From positions 1-6,345 of the forward strand of contig JAFKFE010000366.1 of assembly GCA_017308345.1 (NCBI GenBank): 6,345 nucleotides of DNA, in the 5' to 3' direction. Within the stretch, counting starts at the first letter, position 1. Each line of letters opens with the position of its first letter. The notes beneath the pieces were generated by a model. That model made no database searches. It worked only from the letters and a program-made list of their open reading frames with translations, and had not been told where the DNA came from. Source of the DNA: Alphaproteobacteria bacterium (lineage in GTDB: Bacteria > Pseudomonadota > Alphaproteobacteria > Rhizobiales > Rhizobiaceae). Of the stretch, positions 6,113 to 6,345 are shown piece by piece. Made by a program: the position numbers and the translations under genes.

Positions 6113-6345
6113 CTAATTGGCGGGGTGATACACTACGGGATTGTATGGGGGAAGTGTTCCTTGGTCAAAGATTCGCGGACCATTTCGTTCGAAACCACCC
6201 GATCCCAATTCCCAGATTGACTTGAGAACGCCGTGGCGCACGAGCAGAGCCTCCAACAGAATTCCATACCTGGCCGAGCGGCCGTAGCACTTGGTCGTAA
6301 GCCGGCATGAGCGACCCGAAACACGACAAGACCCGCCATTCCCGC
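6113..6345 (-). pseudogene. Possible remnant of a lasso-type transglutaminase-like (B2) gene, cut by window edge
   Basis: A minus-strand frame is open from the right edge to a TAG at 6115-6113. It reads KCYGRSARYGILLEALLVRH followed by GVLKSIWELGSGGF and ERNGPRIFDQGTLPPYNP. This resembles the Transglut_core3 / lasso B2 pattern of Cys-x-x-Arg-Ser, a Leu-rich helix, Arg-(His/Arg)-Gly-(Ile/Val), then GF...AHAWVE..NGR. The HAWV stretch carrying the catalytic His is missing between GGF and ERNG. Just upstream, a different frame reads FRVAHAGLRP (about 6286-6318), which suits the segment usually preceding the Cys, so a second lesion is likely. Third-position GC falls in the last half. A new promoter inside it drives the PqqD-like gene. 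The match is by eye on a short stretch; it could instead be non-coding upstream DNA. Confidence 0.33.
6140..6168 (-). promoter_or_regulatory. Sigma-70-type promoter for the five-gene operon
   Basis: On the minus strand TTGACC (6168-6163) is followed by a 17-base spacer and TACAAT (6145-6140). Each box differs from consensus at one position, and the spacing is ideal. Transcription would begin near 6133, leaving a leader of about 35 bases before the PqqD-like ATG. The -35 box overlaps an in-frame TGA of one short reading frame upstream, and the whole element lies in the decayed gene remnant at the right edge. No clear operator repeat is seen around it. Confidence 0.6.

Noticed and set aside
6165..6308. 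Minus-strand 47-residue frame starting MPAYDQVLRP, considered as a precursor peptide
   Set aside because: It lacks a ribosome binding site and any lasso leader pattern (such as Tyr-x-x-Pro or a Thr two before a Gly core). It ends in the -35 box and is better explained as another frame of the decayed upstream gene.
6133..6339. Minus-strand 68-residue frame starting MAGLVVFRVA
   Set aside because: It spans the promoter, and only its first part (FRVAHAGLRP) looks protein-like. It is treated as part of the frameshifted remnant, not as a separate gene.
6307..6345. Plus-strand start reading MSDPKHDKTRHSR running off the right edge
   Set aside because: It would be a divergent gene, but only 13 codons are visible, there is no convincing ribosome binding site or promoter, and it lies opposite the proposed transglutaminase remnant. 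More sequence to the right would settle it.

Overview
The window is GC-rich, densely coded bacterial DNA. Overlapping genes, high GC at third codon positions and the gene families present suggest a proteobacterium, perhaps a sphingomonad-like alphaproteobacterium. That placement is inference from gene content and style, because no taxonomic marker gene is present.

Left third (1-1442, plus strand): the window opens inside a gene I do not recognise. Its coding signal switches reading frame near a GCGC-rich tract at about 239-280, so it looks frameshifted. Its end overlaps the start of an intact sterol desaturase/fatty-acid hydroxylase family membrane protein (492-1442) with all three histidine boxes. 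A 156-base gap (1443-1598) follows, with two inverted repeats between convergent transcripts.

Right two thirds (1599-6098, minus strand, transcribed right to left): a tightly packed five-gene operon. The order of transcription is PqqD-like protein (6098-5664), HPr-kinase-like P-loop kinase (5658-4579), glycosyltransferase family 2 (4582-3842), a second glycosyltransferase family 2 (3841-3104) and a nucleotidyltransferase of the NTP_transf_5 type (3107-1599). Three junctions overlap by 4 bases or abut, and one has a 5-base gap, so co-translation is likely. A near-consensus promoter (TTGACC, 17-base spacer, TACAAT) lies about 35 bases upstream of the first gene.

PqqD-like peptide chaperones, HPr-kinase-like enzymes and NTP_transf_5 proteins recur together around lasso-peptide and related modified-peptide loci, and an HPr-kinase homologue is known to phosphorylate the precursor of the lasso peptide paeninodin. 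Here the trio is combined with two glycosyltransferases, while no asparagine-synthetase-like cyclase, precursor peptide or exporter is visible. Just upstream, at the right edge (6113-6345, minus strand), is what looks like a decayed piece of a lasso-type transglutaminase-like (B2) gene that has lost the usual HAWVE stretch. The set may be a lasso-type locus that has lost or moved its maturation enzymes, or a separate peptide/saccharide phospho- and glyco-modification system that borrows the same parts.
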